A DNA stretch of 64,000 nucleotides from contig NZ_QEOL01000005.1 in assembly GCF_003096715.1 (NCBI RefSeq), positions 186,001 through 250,000 of the forward strand, written 5' to 3'. The DNA is from Paraburkholderia silvatlantica (GTDB lineage: Bacteria > Pseudomonadota > Gammaproteobacteria > Burkholderiales > Burkholderiaceae). Below, one piece after another: positions 43,604-51,706 of this stretch (its first letter is position 1; each line of letters begins with the position of its first letter). The notes below the pieces were generated by a model. The model was not told the DNA's origin and did not search any database. It worked only from the letters and a program-made list of their open reading frames with translations. The translations under genes and the position numbers were made by a program.

Positions 43604-44716
43604 ATGAAATGGTTCGGAGCGGCGCGCTTTATCGAGGCGGGGCCGACGGCGAGTCAGGCGCAGGGCGATGCCGATGCGTCGCAGCCTGCGGTGGTGTTCG
43701 AGAACGTCGGCAAGACTTACGCGCCAGGCGTGCAGGCGGCGCTCGCGGGCGTTGACCTGCAGGTGGCGCGCGGCGAAGTGTTCGGCATCATCGGGCGCAG
43801 CGGCGCGGGCAAGTCCACGCTGCTGCGGCTCGTGAACGGGCTCGAAAAGCCCACGAGCGGCAATGTGCGGGTGAACGGCGTGGACGTGGGCGCACTCGAC
43901 GAGCGCGCTCTGGTGACGCTGCGGCGGCGCATCGGCATGGTGTTTCAGCACTTCAACCTGCTTTCCGCCAAGACCGTGCACGACAACATCGCCCTGCCGC
44001 TGAAAATCGCGGGTGTGCCGAAGGGCGACATCGAGGCGCGCGTGAACGTGCTGCTCGATCTCGTCGGCTTGAGCGAACGACGCGATGCGTGGCCCGCGCG
44101 CCTTTCCGGCGGCCAGAAGCAGCGTGTGGGCATTGCGCGCGCACTCGTGCACGAGCCCGATATCCTGCTTTGCGACGAGGCGACGTCGGCGCTCGACCCG
44201 GAAACCACGCGCGCCATTCTCGCGCTGCTACGCGATATCAACCGGCGGCTCGGCGTCACCATCGTGCTCATCACGCACGAGATGGAGGTTATACGCGACG
44301 TTTGCGACACGGTCGCGGTGATCGAGCGCGGCGAGGTGGTGGAGCAGGGGCCCGTGTGGCGCGTGTTCGGCGATCCCCGGCACGAAGCGACGCGCGCGCT
44401 CTTGCACACGCCCGGCCACGAGTTGCCCGACGACCTGGCGGCGCGCATTCACGCTTTGCCGCCAGCGGGCGCGCACGCGCTGTTCGACGTGCGTTACACC
44501 GGCGAAGCGGCGCAAGAGCCCGACCTCGCCACGCTCGCGCAGGCGTTCGGCGCGCAGGGCGTGCGGTTCGTGCACGGCGGTATCGAGCGGATTCAAGGCC
44601 GTGCGCAAGGGCGGCTGGTCGTTTCCGCGCCGGTGCTGAACGCTGCCGAGGCGGCGTCGCTCGCCGAGCGCGCGCGCGGCCATGCGAGCCGCGTGGAGGT
44701 GCTGGGCTATGTCTGA
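43604..44716 (+). CDS. metN: Methionine ABC transporter ATP-binding protein
   Basis: ATPase of 370 residues with Walker A GRSGAGKST (64-72), QHFNLLSAKTVHDNIALPL, signature LSGGQKQRVGIAR and Walker B ILLCDEATSALDP. A C-terminal NIL-type domain (about 270-370) is the regulatory site for methionine in MetN. There is an unusual extra N-terminal segment of about 27 residues before VVFENVGKTY. ATG 43604 has GGAG eight bases upstream, so the extension is probably real. Its end overlaps metI by eight bases. Confidence 0.93.
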   Translation: MKWFGAARFIEAGPTASQAQGDADASQPAVVFENVGKTYAPGVQAALAGVDLQVARGEVFGIIGRSGAGKSTLLRLVNGLEKPTSGNVRVNGVDVGALDERALVTLRRRIGMVFQHFNLLSAKTVHDNIALPLKIAGVPKGDIEARVNVLLDLVGLSERRDAWPARLSGGQKQRVGIARALVHEPDILLCDEATSALDPETTRAILALLRDINRRLGVTIVLITHEMEVIRDVCDTVAVIERGEVVEQGPVWRVFGDPRHEATRALLHTPGHELPDDLAARIHALPPAGAHALFDVRYTGEAAQEPDLATLAQAFGAQGVRFVHGGIERIQGRAQGRLVVSAPVLNAAEAASLAERARGHASRVEVLGYV

Positions 44717-45365
44717 CGTGTGGATCACCGAACTCCTCGAAGGCATACGCGACACGTTGCTGATGGTCGGCGTATCGGCGGTATTCGCACTCCTGATCGG
44801 TATTCCCATTGCGCTGCTGCTCGTCACGACTGCGCGCGGCGGCATTCTGGAGCGGCCCGCGCTCAACACCACGCTGGGCGCGCTCGTCAACGCGTTGCGA
44901 TCCACGCCTTTCATCATCCTGCTGGTCGCGCTGCTGCCGCTCACGCGCTTCCTCGTGGGCACGACGATCGGCGTGTGGGCCGCCGTGGTGCCGCTCTCCA
45001 TCGCGGCCATTCCGTTCTTCGCCCGCGTGGCCGAAGTGAGCTTGCGCGAAGTCGATCGCGGCTTGATCGAGGCGGCCCAGGCCATGGGCGCGCAGCGCCG
45101 CCATATCGTGTGGCATGTGCTGCTGCCCGAGGCGCTGCCCGGCATGCTCGGCGGCTTCACGATCACCGTGGTGGCGATGATCGGCTCCTCGGCGATGGCG
45201 GGCGCCGTCGGCGCAGGTGGTCTCGGCGATCTCGCGATACGCTACGGCTATCAACGCTTCGATACGACGGTCATGGTCACGGTGATCGTGCTGCTGATCG
45301 CGATCGTCGCGGCGGTCCAGTTCACGGGCGACGCGCTGGTGCGGCGTCTTTTGCGGCGAACCTGA
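44709..45365 (+). CDS. metI: Methionine ABC transporter permease
   Basis: Permease of 218 residues with five helices, TLLMVGVSAVFALLIGIPIALLL near the N-terminus, ALRSTPFIILLVALLPLTRF and the coupling motif EAAQAMGAQRRHIVWHVLLPEALPG. All match MetI. It begins inside the end of metN. Together with MetQ and MetN it forms a complete importer. Confidence 0.94.
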   Translation: MSDVWITELLEGIRDTLLMVGVSAVFALLIGIPIALLLVTTARGGILERPALNTTLGALVNALRSTPFIILLVALLPLTRFLVGTTIGVWAAVVPLSIAAIPFFARVAEVSLREVDRGLIEAAQAMGAQRRHIVWHVLLPEALPGMLGGFTITVVAMIGSSAMAGAVGAGGLGDLAIRYGYQRFDTTVMVTVIVLLIAIVAAVQFTGDALVRRLLRRT

Positions 45366-45440
45366 GCGGCACAAACCGTTCGAGACGGCGCGCAGCCGCT
45401 TGCCGCGCGCTTCGCGTTCAGGGCATCACATTCGGGAAAT

Positions 45441-46637
45441 ATGGGTATGAACGAAGCACGGCGCCCACACGGGCGGGAACAGGACGCGCGTTTCGCCGCG
45501 CTGCTCGAAGCGCTGCGCGCGAACGCCGCGCAACGCGATCTCGCGGGTGGCCACGCGGCCGCCGAGAAGCAGCGCATTGCCGACGCCGGGCTGCTTACGC
45601 TCGCAGTGCCCCGCGAATTCGGCGGACAGTTCGGCCAGGACGGCGTGCGCTGGCGCGACATCTACGCGACGATCCGCGCGCTCGCGCGTGTCGACAGCGC
45701 GCTTGCGCATCTGCTTGGCTTCCAGTGCCTGCAGGTGGCGAGCGTCGAATTGTGGGGCAGCGCCGCGCAGCGCGCGAACTGGCTGCAAGGCACCGTCGAG
45801 CATCGCTGGTGGTGGGGCAATGCCGTGAATCCCCTCGACACGCGGCTCGTCGCGCAGCCAGACAGGGAAGGCGGCTGGCGTCTGCATGGCAAGAAGGGAT
45901 TCTGTTCGGGTACCTACGGGTCGCAGATGATGACCGTGAGCGCGCACGATCCCGCCACGGGCAGCCCGGTGTTCGCGGTCGTGCCCACCACGCGCGCCGG
46001 GATCACGGTGCACGACGACTGGGACCCGATAGGCCAGCGTCAGACCGATAGCGGCACGGTATCGTTCGAGAATGTGAAGGTGCACGCCGCCGAAGTGCTG
46101 CAGCGGCCCGACACCCCGCGCGCCACGCTGCGCACGCTGGTCTCCCAGGGCGTGTTGACGAATCTCTTCGTGGGTCTTGCCGAAGGCGCGCTAGAGGAAG
46201 CGCGCGCCTACGTGCTCGCGAACGGCCGCCCGTGGGTCAATTCGGGCGTGCAGCACGTGGCCGACGACCCCTTCCTGCAGCAGCGCTTTGGCGAAATGCG
46301 CGTGCAGTCGCTCGCGGCGGCGGTGCTGGCCGATCGCGCGGGCGCGCTGCTCGACGCCGCGTGGGACGAAGGCGAAGCGTTGAGCACGGCCACGCGCGCC
46401 GAAGTCTCGCTCTCGATTTCCGAGGCGAAGATCGTCGCGCATCGCGCCGCGCTACAGGGCGGCGAGCAACTTTTCGAGGCGTGCGGCGCTCGCGCCACGG
46501 GCGCGGCGCTCGCGCTCGACCGTTTCTGGCGCAACGCGCGCGTGCATACGCTGCACGATCCGCTCGACTACCGCCTGCGCGACGTGGGCCGCTATACGCT
46601 CTTGAGAGAAGTGCCGCAGCCGACGCTGTACACTTGA
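45441..46637 (+). CDS. Acyl-CoA dehydrogenase-fold flavin monooxygenase (DszC/SfnB-like)
   Basis: Protein of 398 residues with the acyl-CoA dehydrogenase fold: helical N-domain (IADAGLLTLAVPREFGGQFG), beta middle domain (GWRLHGKKGFCSGTYGSQMM, IGQRQTDSGTVSFENVKVHA) and helical C-domain (GEQLFEACGARATG). The catalytic Glu of true acyl-CoA dehydrogenases is not evident, and the pattern resembles SfnB/DszC-type FMNH2-dependent monooxygenases used to obtain sulfur from organosulfur compounds. It follows metQNI by 75 bases on the same strand, fitting sulfur scavenging. The exact substrate is unknown, and no flavin reductase gene is adjacent. Confidence 0.78.
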   Translation: MGMNEARRPHGREQDARFAALLEALRANAAQRDLAGGHAAAEKQRIADAGLLTLAVPREFGGQFGQDGVRWRDIYATIRALARVDSALAHLLGFQCLQVASVELWGSAAQRANWLQGTVEHRWWWGNAVNPLDTRLVAQPDREGGWRLHGKKGFCSGTYGSQMMTVSAHDPATGSPVFAVVPTTRAGITVHDDWDPIGQRQTDSGTVSFENVKVHAAEVLQRPDTPRATLRTLVSQGVLTNLFVGLAEGALEEARAYVLANGRPWVNSGVQHVADDPFLQQRFGEMRVQSLAAAVLADRAGALLDAAWDEGEALSTATRAEVSLSISEAKIVAHRAALQGGEQLFEACGARATGAALALDRFWRNARVHTLHDPLDYRLRDVGRYTLLREVPQPTLYT

Positions 46638-46689
46638 GGGCCCGATCGCGTCACGTGCCGCGACGCGTCAACCCTTGAGGATCGAAGCG

Positions 46690-48015
46690 TTGGAATTCCG
46701 ACTACCGACCACGGCAACGGCGCCGTTTTGCCCGTCCGAAGTGCAGGGCAGCATCGAGGTGTCGCCGCGCGCGCCGTTCTGGAAGAAGTTCTGGCAATTC
46801 GCGGGTCCCGGCCTGCTGGTCTCGATCGGCTACATGGACCCGGGCAACTGGGCCACCGACATCGAGGCGGGCTCGCGCTTCGGCTACAGCCTGTTGTTCG
46901 TGGTCGTGCTCTCGAGCCTCGCGGCGATCGCGCTGCAATGCCTTTCCATGCGCCTTGGCATCGTCACGCAACGCGATCTCGCGGAGCTTTCGCGCGAGCG
47001 CTATTCAAGACCCGTGGCGCTCGGCCAGTGGGTGCTCGCCGAGCTTTCGATCATTGCCTGCGATCTGGCCGAGGTGCTGGGCGGCGCGCTCGCGTTTCAT
47101 CTGCTGTTTGGTGTCTCGCTGATGGTGGGCGTGGTGCTCACGGCGTTCGACACGCTCATCGTGCTCGGCCTGAAGGGCAAGAACTTCCGCTCGCTCGAGG
47201 CGATCATGGCCGGCTTGATCGCCACAATAGGTCTTGGCTATGTGATCCAGCTCGCGCTCGTGAAGCCGCACTGGCCCTCGGTGTTCGCGGGCGCGGTGCC
47301 GTCGTGGCACGCCATCTCCTCGGTGGAGCCGCTGTATCTGGCGATCGGCATTCTCGGCGCGACCGTCATGCCGCACAACCTCTACCTGCATTCGTCGATC
47401 GTGCAGACGCGCGCCGTCAAGCGCGACCGTGCAAGCCTCACGCAGGCCATCGGCCTTTCGCGCCTCGACACGATCGTCTCGCTCCTGATCGCGCTCCTCA
47501 TCAATGCGGCCATCCTGATTCTGGCCGCGGCGGCGTTTCATGCTAACGGGCACACCCAGGTCACCGATATCGAACAGGCGTACAAGCTGCTCGCGCCGAT
47601 CGTCGGCACGGGCGCGGCGGCGGTGCTGTTCGCGATCACGCTGCTTGCCTCCGGGCAAAGCTCGACGTTCACGGGCACCGTGGCGGGTCAGGTCATCATG
47701 GAAGGCTTCCTGCAGATGAAGATTCCGTGCTACCAGCGTCGGCTCATCACGCGCGTGCTCGCGCTGATCCCCGCCTTCGCGGGCGTCGCGCTGCTCGGCA
47801 ACGGCGCGGTGGGCAAGCTGCTGGTGGCAAGCCAGGTGGTGCTGAGTCTGCAACTGCCGTTTGCGCTCTGGCCGCTCATCCGCATGACGAACGACCGTGC
47901 GCTGATGGGCGAGTTCGTGAACCGGCTCCCCACGCGGCTGCTGGCGTGGTTCCTGTTCGCCGTGATCTCGGCGGCGAACCTGTGGCTCGTCTGGCAGACG
48001 TTCGGCGGAAATTAG
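46690..48015 (+). CDS. mntH: Nramp-family divalent metal (Mn/Fe) transporter
   Basis: Proton-coupled metal importer of about 441 residues with eleven to twelve helices. The metal-site motifs DPGNW (50-54) and GATVMPHNLYLHSS are intact. SGQSSTFTGTVAGQVIMEGFL is the typical second repeat motif. No ATG fits: TTG 46690 has GAGG nine bases upstream and is chosen over TTG 46675, which has no site. It is likely monocistronic, and convergent with flhC. Confidence 0.92.
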   Translation: MEFRLPTTATAPFCPSEVQGSIEVSPRAPFWKKFWQFAGPGLLVSIGYMDPGNWATDIEAGSRFGYSLLFVVVLSSLAAIALQCLSMRLGIVTQRDLAELSRERYSRPVALGQWVLAELSIIACDLAEVLGGALAFHLLFGVSLMVGVVLTAFDTLIVLGLKGKNFRSLEAIMAGLIATIGLGYVIQLALVKPHWPSVFAGAVPSWHAISSVEPLYLAIGILGATVMPHNLYLHSSIVQTRAVKRDRASLTQAIGLSRLDTIVSLLIALLINAAILILAAAAFHANGHTQVTDIEQAYKLLAPIVGTGAAAVLFAITLLASGQSSTFTGTVAGQVIMEGFLQMKIPCYQRRLITRVLALIPAFAGVALLGNGAVGKLLVASQVVLSLQLPFALWPLIRMTNDRALMGEFVNRLPTRLLAWFLFAVISAANLWLVWQTFGGN

Positions 48016-48179
48016 GGCCTGTGATTAGCGTGAACGGGCCTTAAAAGCGGGAAAGATGTAACAGGCGCGCGCCACGAAGGCGGCAAATGGAAAGCGCTTC
48101 GCCGTCCGGTGCACTGAGGCACCGGACGGGTTCGCGTCTTGGTCTCGCGTCCGGTCAATCCGGATCTGCTCTCCTACGC

Positions 48180-48782
48180 TTACGCAGCCTCGGCAATGCC
48201 ATCCGACGTTACCACTGCCGGAAGGTCGCTCTCGGTCTGCTCGGCGCCCCGTCGCGCTGCAGCCGCCTTTTTCGTCTTGCCGGCTCGCGAAGGAGGCTGG
48301 CATGCGCCGCATACGACGTTGTGCTGAAGGTCGTGGCGATGCGCGACGAACTTGCCGCCGCAACGGCAGCAAGGCGTCAACTGCAGAATATCGGCATCGA
48401 AAAATCGCACCAGGGTCCACGCACGCGTGAGATCGAGCGCCGGCTCGGCCCCGCTGTGGCGGCAGTGTTCCAGATACAGCCGGAACCCCTTGGTGAGCGC
48501 GTCGAGATGCGAGCAACGCGCTTCGTTCCTGAGGAACAGGTACGTGTTATAGAACAGCGAGGCGTGGATGTTGGCCAGCCACGTCATGTACCAGTCCGCC
48601 GAGAACGGCAGCATACCTTTGGGCGGCGATACGCCACGGATCTCGCGGTACAGGCGGATCATGCGGTCGCGCGAGAGCGTGAGTTCGCTTTCGAGCACCT
48701 GCATGCGCGCGCCCAGCTCGATCAGCGCGATCGCGCGGAATACTTCCTGAGCGTCTTCGGTGAGGCTGCGCCGCGTAGACAT
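48180..48782 (-). CDS. flhC: Flagellar master transcriptional activator FlhC
   Basis: Protein of 200 residues matching FlhC throughout: LIELGARMQVLESELTLSRDR, GVSPPKGMLPFSADWYMTW and LTRAWTLVRFFDADILQL. The zinc Cys are C138, C141, C158 and C161 (CCRCGG ... CGACQPPSR). With FlhD it forms the FlhD4C2 complex that activates class II flagellar genes. ATG 48780-48782 has GAGGG eight bases upstream; ATG at 48788 is too close to it. It begins 11 bases after the flhD stop. Confidence 0.96.
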   Translation of the reverse strand: MSTRRSLTEDAQEVFRAIALIELGARMQVLESELTLSRDRMIRLYREIRGVSPPKGMLPFSADWYMTWLANIHASLFYNTYLFLRNEARCSHLDALTKGFRLYLEHCRHSGAEPALDLTRAWTLVRFFDADILQLTPCCRCGGKFVAHRHDLQHNVVCGACQPPSRAGKTKKAAAARRGAEQTESDLPAVVTSDGIAEAA

Positions 48783-48793
48783 GGACATCACCC

Positions 48794-49114
48794 TCAGGCG
48801 AATTGACCAGCCGGCTGTCCCGCAAGCAGGATGGCCGCATGGGTAGCCGCCACGTCTGCATGCCGGGAAGTCTGCGTGAGCGCGGACAACATCGCATGAT
48901 CGTCGAAGCGGAAAAAACAGAGAAGCTGGTCGGAAGAGGCCAACCTGACGATCTGCGCGAGTGACAGAGCGCCAAGCAGATCGGCCAGTTCCGACGACAG
49001 TCCCAGCCGGAACATGCCGACTGGCTTGTCCTCGCGCAGCATGCGCTGTGCGAGCATCAGATACGACAAATTAATTTCGCGGATAGATTCCAGCGTCTCG
49101 CTGCTGCGGTCCAT
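48794..49114 (-). CDS. flhD: Flagellar master transcriptional activator FlhD
   Basis: Protein of 106 residues with the FlhD pattern: ESIREINLSYLMLAQRMLREDKPVGM-type helix (residues 7-33) followed by RLGLSSELADLLGALSLAQIVRLASSDQLLCFFRFDD. It is the FlhC partner that sets flagellar gene expression. ATG 49112-49114 is chosen as the family start; a longer frame to 49246 is rejected since its sequence is unlike FlhD. First gene of flhDC, behind a long regulatory region. Confidence 0.94.
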   Translation of the reverse strand: MDRSSETLESIREINLSYLMLAQRMLREDKPVGMFRLGLSSELADLLGALSLAQIVRLASSDQLLCFFRFDDHAMLSALTQTSRHADVAATHAAILLAGQPAGQFA

Positions 49115-49224
49115 TTCTCTAGTTTCCGAAGCCCCGAATTTAACCCCCCGGCTTTTTCGCCGTTGTATCTTTTCTGGTCTTGTGGTCGATCTTCGCTCGT
49201 TGGCTCGATCTGACTCTTTGATAC

Positions 49225-49249
49225 AGGTTGTTACATCTCGTAACAACCT
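49225..49249. promoter_or_regulatory. Perfect 10-bp inverted repeat upstream of flhD
   Basis: AGGTTGTTAC (49225-49234) and GTAACAACCT (49240-49249) around a 5-base spacer. It lies 111-135 bases before the flhD ATG, and directly before the GGAGGG of the 18-codon ORF on the plus strand. It can be an operator DNA site or an RNA stem in either transcript. Confidence 0.6.
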
Positions 49250-49262
49250 TGGAGGGAATTGT

Positions 49263-49319
49263 ATGAGGGCTTATCTCAGAAATCAATCCCTCGGATCAAA
49301 AATAATCGTACTGTTGTAA
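49263..49319 (+). CDS. Candidate 18-codon leader ORF divergent from flhD
   Basis: ATG 49263 follows GGAGGG at six bases and runs 18 codons to TAA, encoding MRAYLRNQ...IIVLL. The ribosome site is strong, and the dyad 49225-49249 stands just upstream. No gene follows within 500 bases, so a leader-peptide role is uncertain. It may be spurious. Confidence 0.25.
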   Translation: MRAYLRNQSLGSKIIVLL

Positions 49320-49786
49320 ATTACTTTCGGTAAGTTTTGCTGGAACTCGAAATCCGGGTGGCGGCAAGCCGTCGCGACTCCGGCCGAGGCGTACAAACAG
49401 GCCGTATGGCATTGGTTTATCGGGATTTCTGCCAGATCGTCGATGCATGCGCAACGAATCGCCGAAGGACAAAAAAACGCCACCCGGTGGAATAAACGTT
49501 TAGAAAGAAGTTGGGTTGACAGGTAAAAAATACGGCTCTGCGGATTAATACTTATGACAATTGAGTTGTAACAGATGTTTCGACCCTGACGGCCTATAGC
49601 AGGGCAATGTGTAACTGAAATGTTACGAGTGCAGACGGTGGGCGTCGCCGTTGGTTTTTTGGAAAATATGCAGGCTGGATATTGCGCGAAGATCGCACTT
49701 GTGAAACGTTTGCGAGCTGCATGTCGATGCGCGGATGCCATTTGTCGAGACGTATGGCGCCGACGAGCGCACCCAGTATTTCATTT

Positions 49787-49803
49787 ATATCACGATGTGA
49801 TAT
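49787..49803. promoter_or_regulatory. Perfect dyad ATATCAC-GAT-GTGATAT upstream of uspA
   Basis: Seven-base arms with a 3-base spacer, 77 bases before the uspA ATG. The half-site GTGATAT is arranged opposite to the CRP pattern and does not match FNR. It is a candidate binding site for an unidentified dimeric regulator of the stress gene. Confidence 0.5.
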
Positions 49804-49879
49804 GAGTGGCATAATGAAAGCGGCGTCGCGGGTACGGCGCGTCCGCCCGCCCGGCGCCGCAAATCATCGGGGAGGGATC

Positions 49880-50341
49880 ATGGCCTCGTTCAACAGGATT
49901 CTGCTGTGTTACGACGCAACGCGCGAAGGCCGTCGGGCTTTGCGTGAGGGTGCCGACCTTGCGCGCGAATGCCATGCGCAAACGCATTTGCTGGCCGTGC
50001 TCGACCAGGCGCCGCTGCAATGGGGCACGGACATCGCGTCCGCCGTGCCGTTCGAAGCCGCGGAAGAAGCGGCGCGCGATATTCTGCGGGAGGGCGTGGC
50101 GTGCCTGCAGGACAAGGGGCTCGTGGCGACGGGGCACTTCGTGGTGGGCCGGCCGATCGATGTGATCGCGAGCTACTGCGCGGAACTCCAGCCCGATCTC
50201 GTCGTGGTGGGCCACCACCGGCGCGGGCCGTTCAAGCGCTGGTGGGATGGGCGCGATGATCGCCTGCTGCTCGACCGCGTGTCGTGCAGCGTGCTGGTCG
50301 TCACCGCGCCGGATCCGGAGCCCGCGAAGGCGGCGGCCTGA
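49880..50341 (+). CDS. Universal stress protein (UspA family)
   Basis: Cytosolic protein of 153 residues with the Usp fold: FNRILLCYDATREGRRALREGADLA at the start, a central AAEEAARDILREG helix, PDLVVVGHHRRGPFKRWW and CSVLVVTAPDP at the end. The ATP-binding G-x2-G-x9-G-[ST] motif is degenerate. ATG 49880 has GGAGGG upstream; an ORF from 49682 is not used. It faces narK convergently, and Usp proteins are often induced under low oxygen, so a link with nitrate respiration is plausible but inferred. Confidence 0.88.
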   Translation: MASFNRILLCYDATREGRRALREGADLARECHAQTHLLAVLDQAPLQWGTDIASAVPFEAAEEAARDILREGVACLQDKGLVATGHFVVGRPIDVIASYCAELQPDLVVVGHHRRGPFKRWWDGRDDRLLLDRVSCSVLVVTAPDPEPAKAAA

Positions 50342-50386
50342 GCCGCCGCCACAATGCCCGAGCGGCAGGACTAGCCGCTGTGCCCC

Positions 50387-51673
50387 TCAGGCGCTGGGTT
50401 GGCCGAGAATCGGCGTGCGCTTGACTTCGGAGATGTAAAGCAGGATCAGCGAGACCCACACGATGCCGTAGAGCAGCATGAAACAGCTCGAACGGATCCT
50501 GAGCCAGTCGAGCAGGATGCCGAACAGGATCGGCAGCAGAAAGCCGCCCAGCCCGCCAGCCAGCCCGACAATGCCGGTCACGACGCCCATGTTGGTGGGG
50601 AAGTCGTCGGCCACGTACTTGAACGTCGAAGCCATGCCGAACGCGAACACCGCGCCGAGCACGAAGGCGATCGCCACGAAGCCGAACACGGGCATGCTGA
50701 TATGCAGGGCCGCCTGGCCGTCGATGGTGTGGATCGCGAAGTCCGTGGGCGGGTACGAGAGAATGAACAGACAGATCCACGCCACCCACAGGCCCCACCA
50801 CGTGACGGTGTGCGCGCCGAGCTTGTCTGCGAGCACGCCGCCCACGGCGCGCAGGATCGAGCCAGGGAGCGAAAAGCCCGCGGCGAAGGCCGAAGCCATG
50901 ACGAGCGACATGCCGTATTCGGCCTTCAGGTATTGCGGAATCCACAGCGAGAGCGCCGTGAAACCGCCGAAGGTGATCGAGTAGTACTGGCACAGCCGCC
51001 ACACGCGCGGGTCCGCCAGCACCTTGAACGAGTCGAGCAGCGAGCCGCCCGATTTGCCGGCGCCCGGGTCGCGCGCCGAGCCGAGCCAGAAAATCACGGC
51101 GGTCACGATCAGCGCGACGGCGTAGACGCGCGGCACGAAGCGCCAGCCGTAGAGGTTTTCCAGCTGCGGCGTGACGAACAGGTTGACGGCGGCGCCGACC
51201 GTGCCCGCGCCGAAAAAGCCCATGGCGAAGCCGCGCTGGCTGGGCGGGAAAAAGCGCGCCACGTACGGCGTACCCACCGCGAACGAGGCGCCCACGCAGC
51301 CGAGAAAGAGGCCGATGAGCAGGAACTGCCACAGTTCGTTCGCGTAACTGACGATATACACGGGCACGGCGCAGACCACGAGCAGCGTGGTCATGACGAT
51401 GCGCCCGCCAAAGCGGTCGGTCCACGCGCCGAGCGGCAGGCGCATGATCGCGCCCGTCAGCACGGGCGTCGCGGTGAGCAGGCCGAACTCGGTGCTGTTG
51501 AGCTGGAGCTCCTCGCGCAACTGCACGCCCAGCACGCCGAACATCATCCACACCACGAAGCACACGAGAAACGCGAGCGTGCTCACGAGCAGGACTGACC
51601 ATGCCCTCGCGCCGACCTTCCCGGGCTGGGCTGCGCTCGCTGCGGGGCGTGCCGGTTCGCTACGCAGATTCAT
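50387..51673 (-). CDS. narK: Nitrate/nitrite MFS transporter
   Basis: MFS porter of 428 residues with twelve helices. It contains the nitrate-porter signatures GAIMRLPLGAWTDRFGGR with the substrate Arg, FFGAGTVGAAVNLFVTPQLE and the second G-rich stretch TGIVGLAGGLGGFLLPILFG. It is the last gene of narGHJI-ppiC-narK, 33 bases after ppiC. Placement of narK at the end of the operon, rather than before narG, is a variation. Whether it imports nitrate with protons or exchanges nitrite is not resolved. Confidence 0.9.
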   Translation of the reverse strand: MNLRSEPARPAASAAQPGKVGARAWSVLLVSTLAFLVCFVVWMMFGVLGVQLREELQLNSTEFGLLTATPVLTGAIMRLPLGAWTDRFGGRIVMTTLLVVCAVPVYIVSYANELWQFLLIGLFLGCVGASFAVGTPYVARFFPPSQRGFAMGFFGAGTVGAAVNLFVTPQLENLYGWRFVPRVYAVALIVTAVIFWLGSARDPGAGKSGGSLLDSFKVLADPRVWRLCQYYSITFGGFTALSLWIPQYLKAEYGMSLVMASAFAAGFSLPGSILRAVGGVLADKLGAHTVTWWGLWVAWICLFILSYPPTDFAIHTIDGQAALHISMPVFGFVAIAFVLGAVFAFGMASTFKYVADDFPTNMGVVTGIVGLAGGLGGFLLPILFGILLDWLRIRSSCFMLLYGIVWVSLILLYISEVKRTPILGQPSA

Positions 51674-51706
51674 GTTGCCTCCTTCGCGTGGGGGAGCCCA
51701 TCGACT

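Larger units (their letters stand above)
49115..49879. other. Long AT-richer control region between flhD and uspA
   Basis: About 765 bases, clearly lower in GC than the surroundings at 49260-49680, as is usual upstream of flhDC. It holds a perfect dyad (49225-49249), an 18-codon ORF (49263-49319), GTAAC-N6-GTTAC at 49611-49626, a further GTTGTAAC near 49565 and a dyad at 49787-49803. The minus-strand frame 49283-49741 is not a convincing gene: no ribosome site and atypical codons. Confidence 0.5.

Noticed and set aside
48016-48060. Possible terminator after mntH (GGGCC...GGGCC)
   Set aside because: The stem needs wobble pairs, and the T-tract is missing on the plus strand; too weak to report as a feature.
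49283-49741. 152-codon frame on the minus strand in the flhD-uspA gap
   Set aside because: No ribosome site, Cys/His/Ile composition unlike neighbours, and it crosses regulatory sequence.
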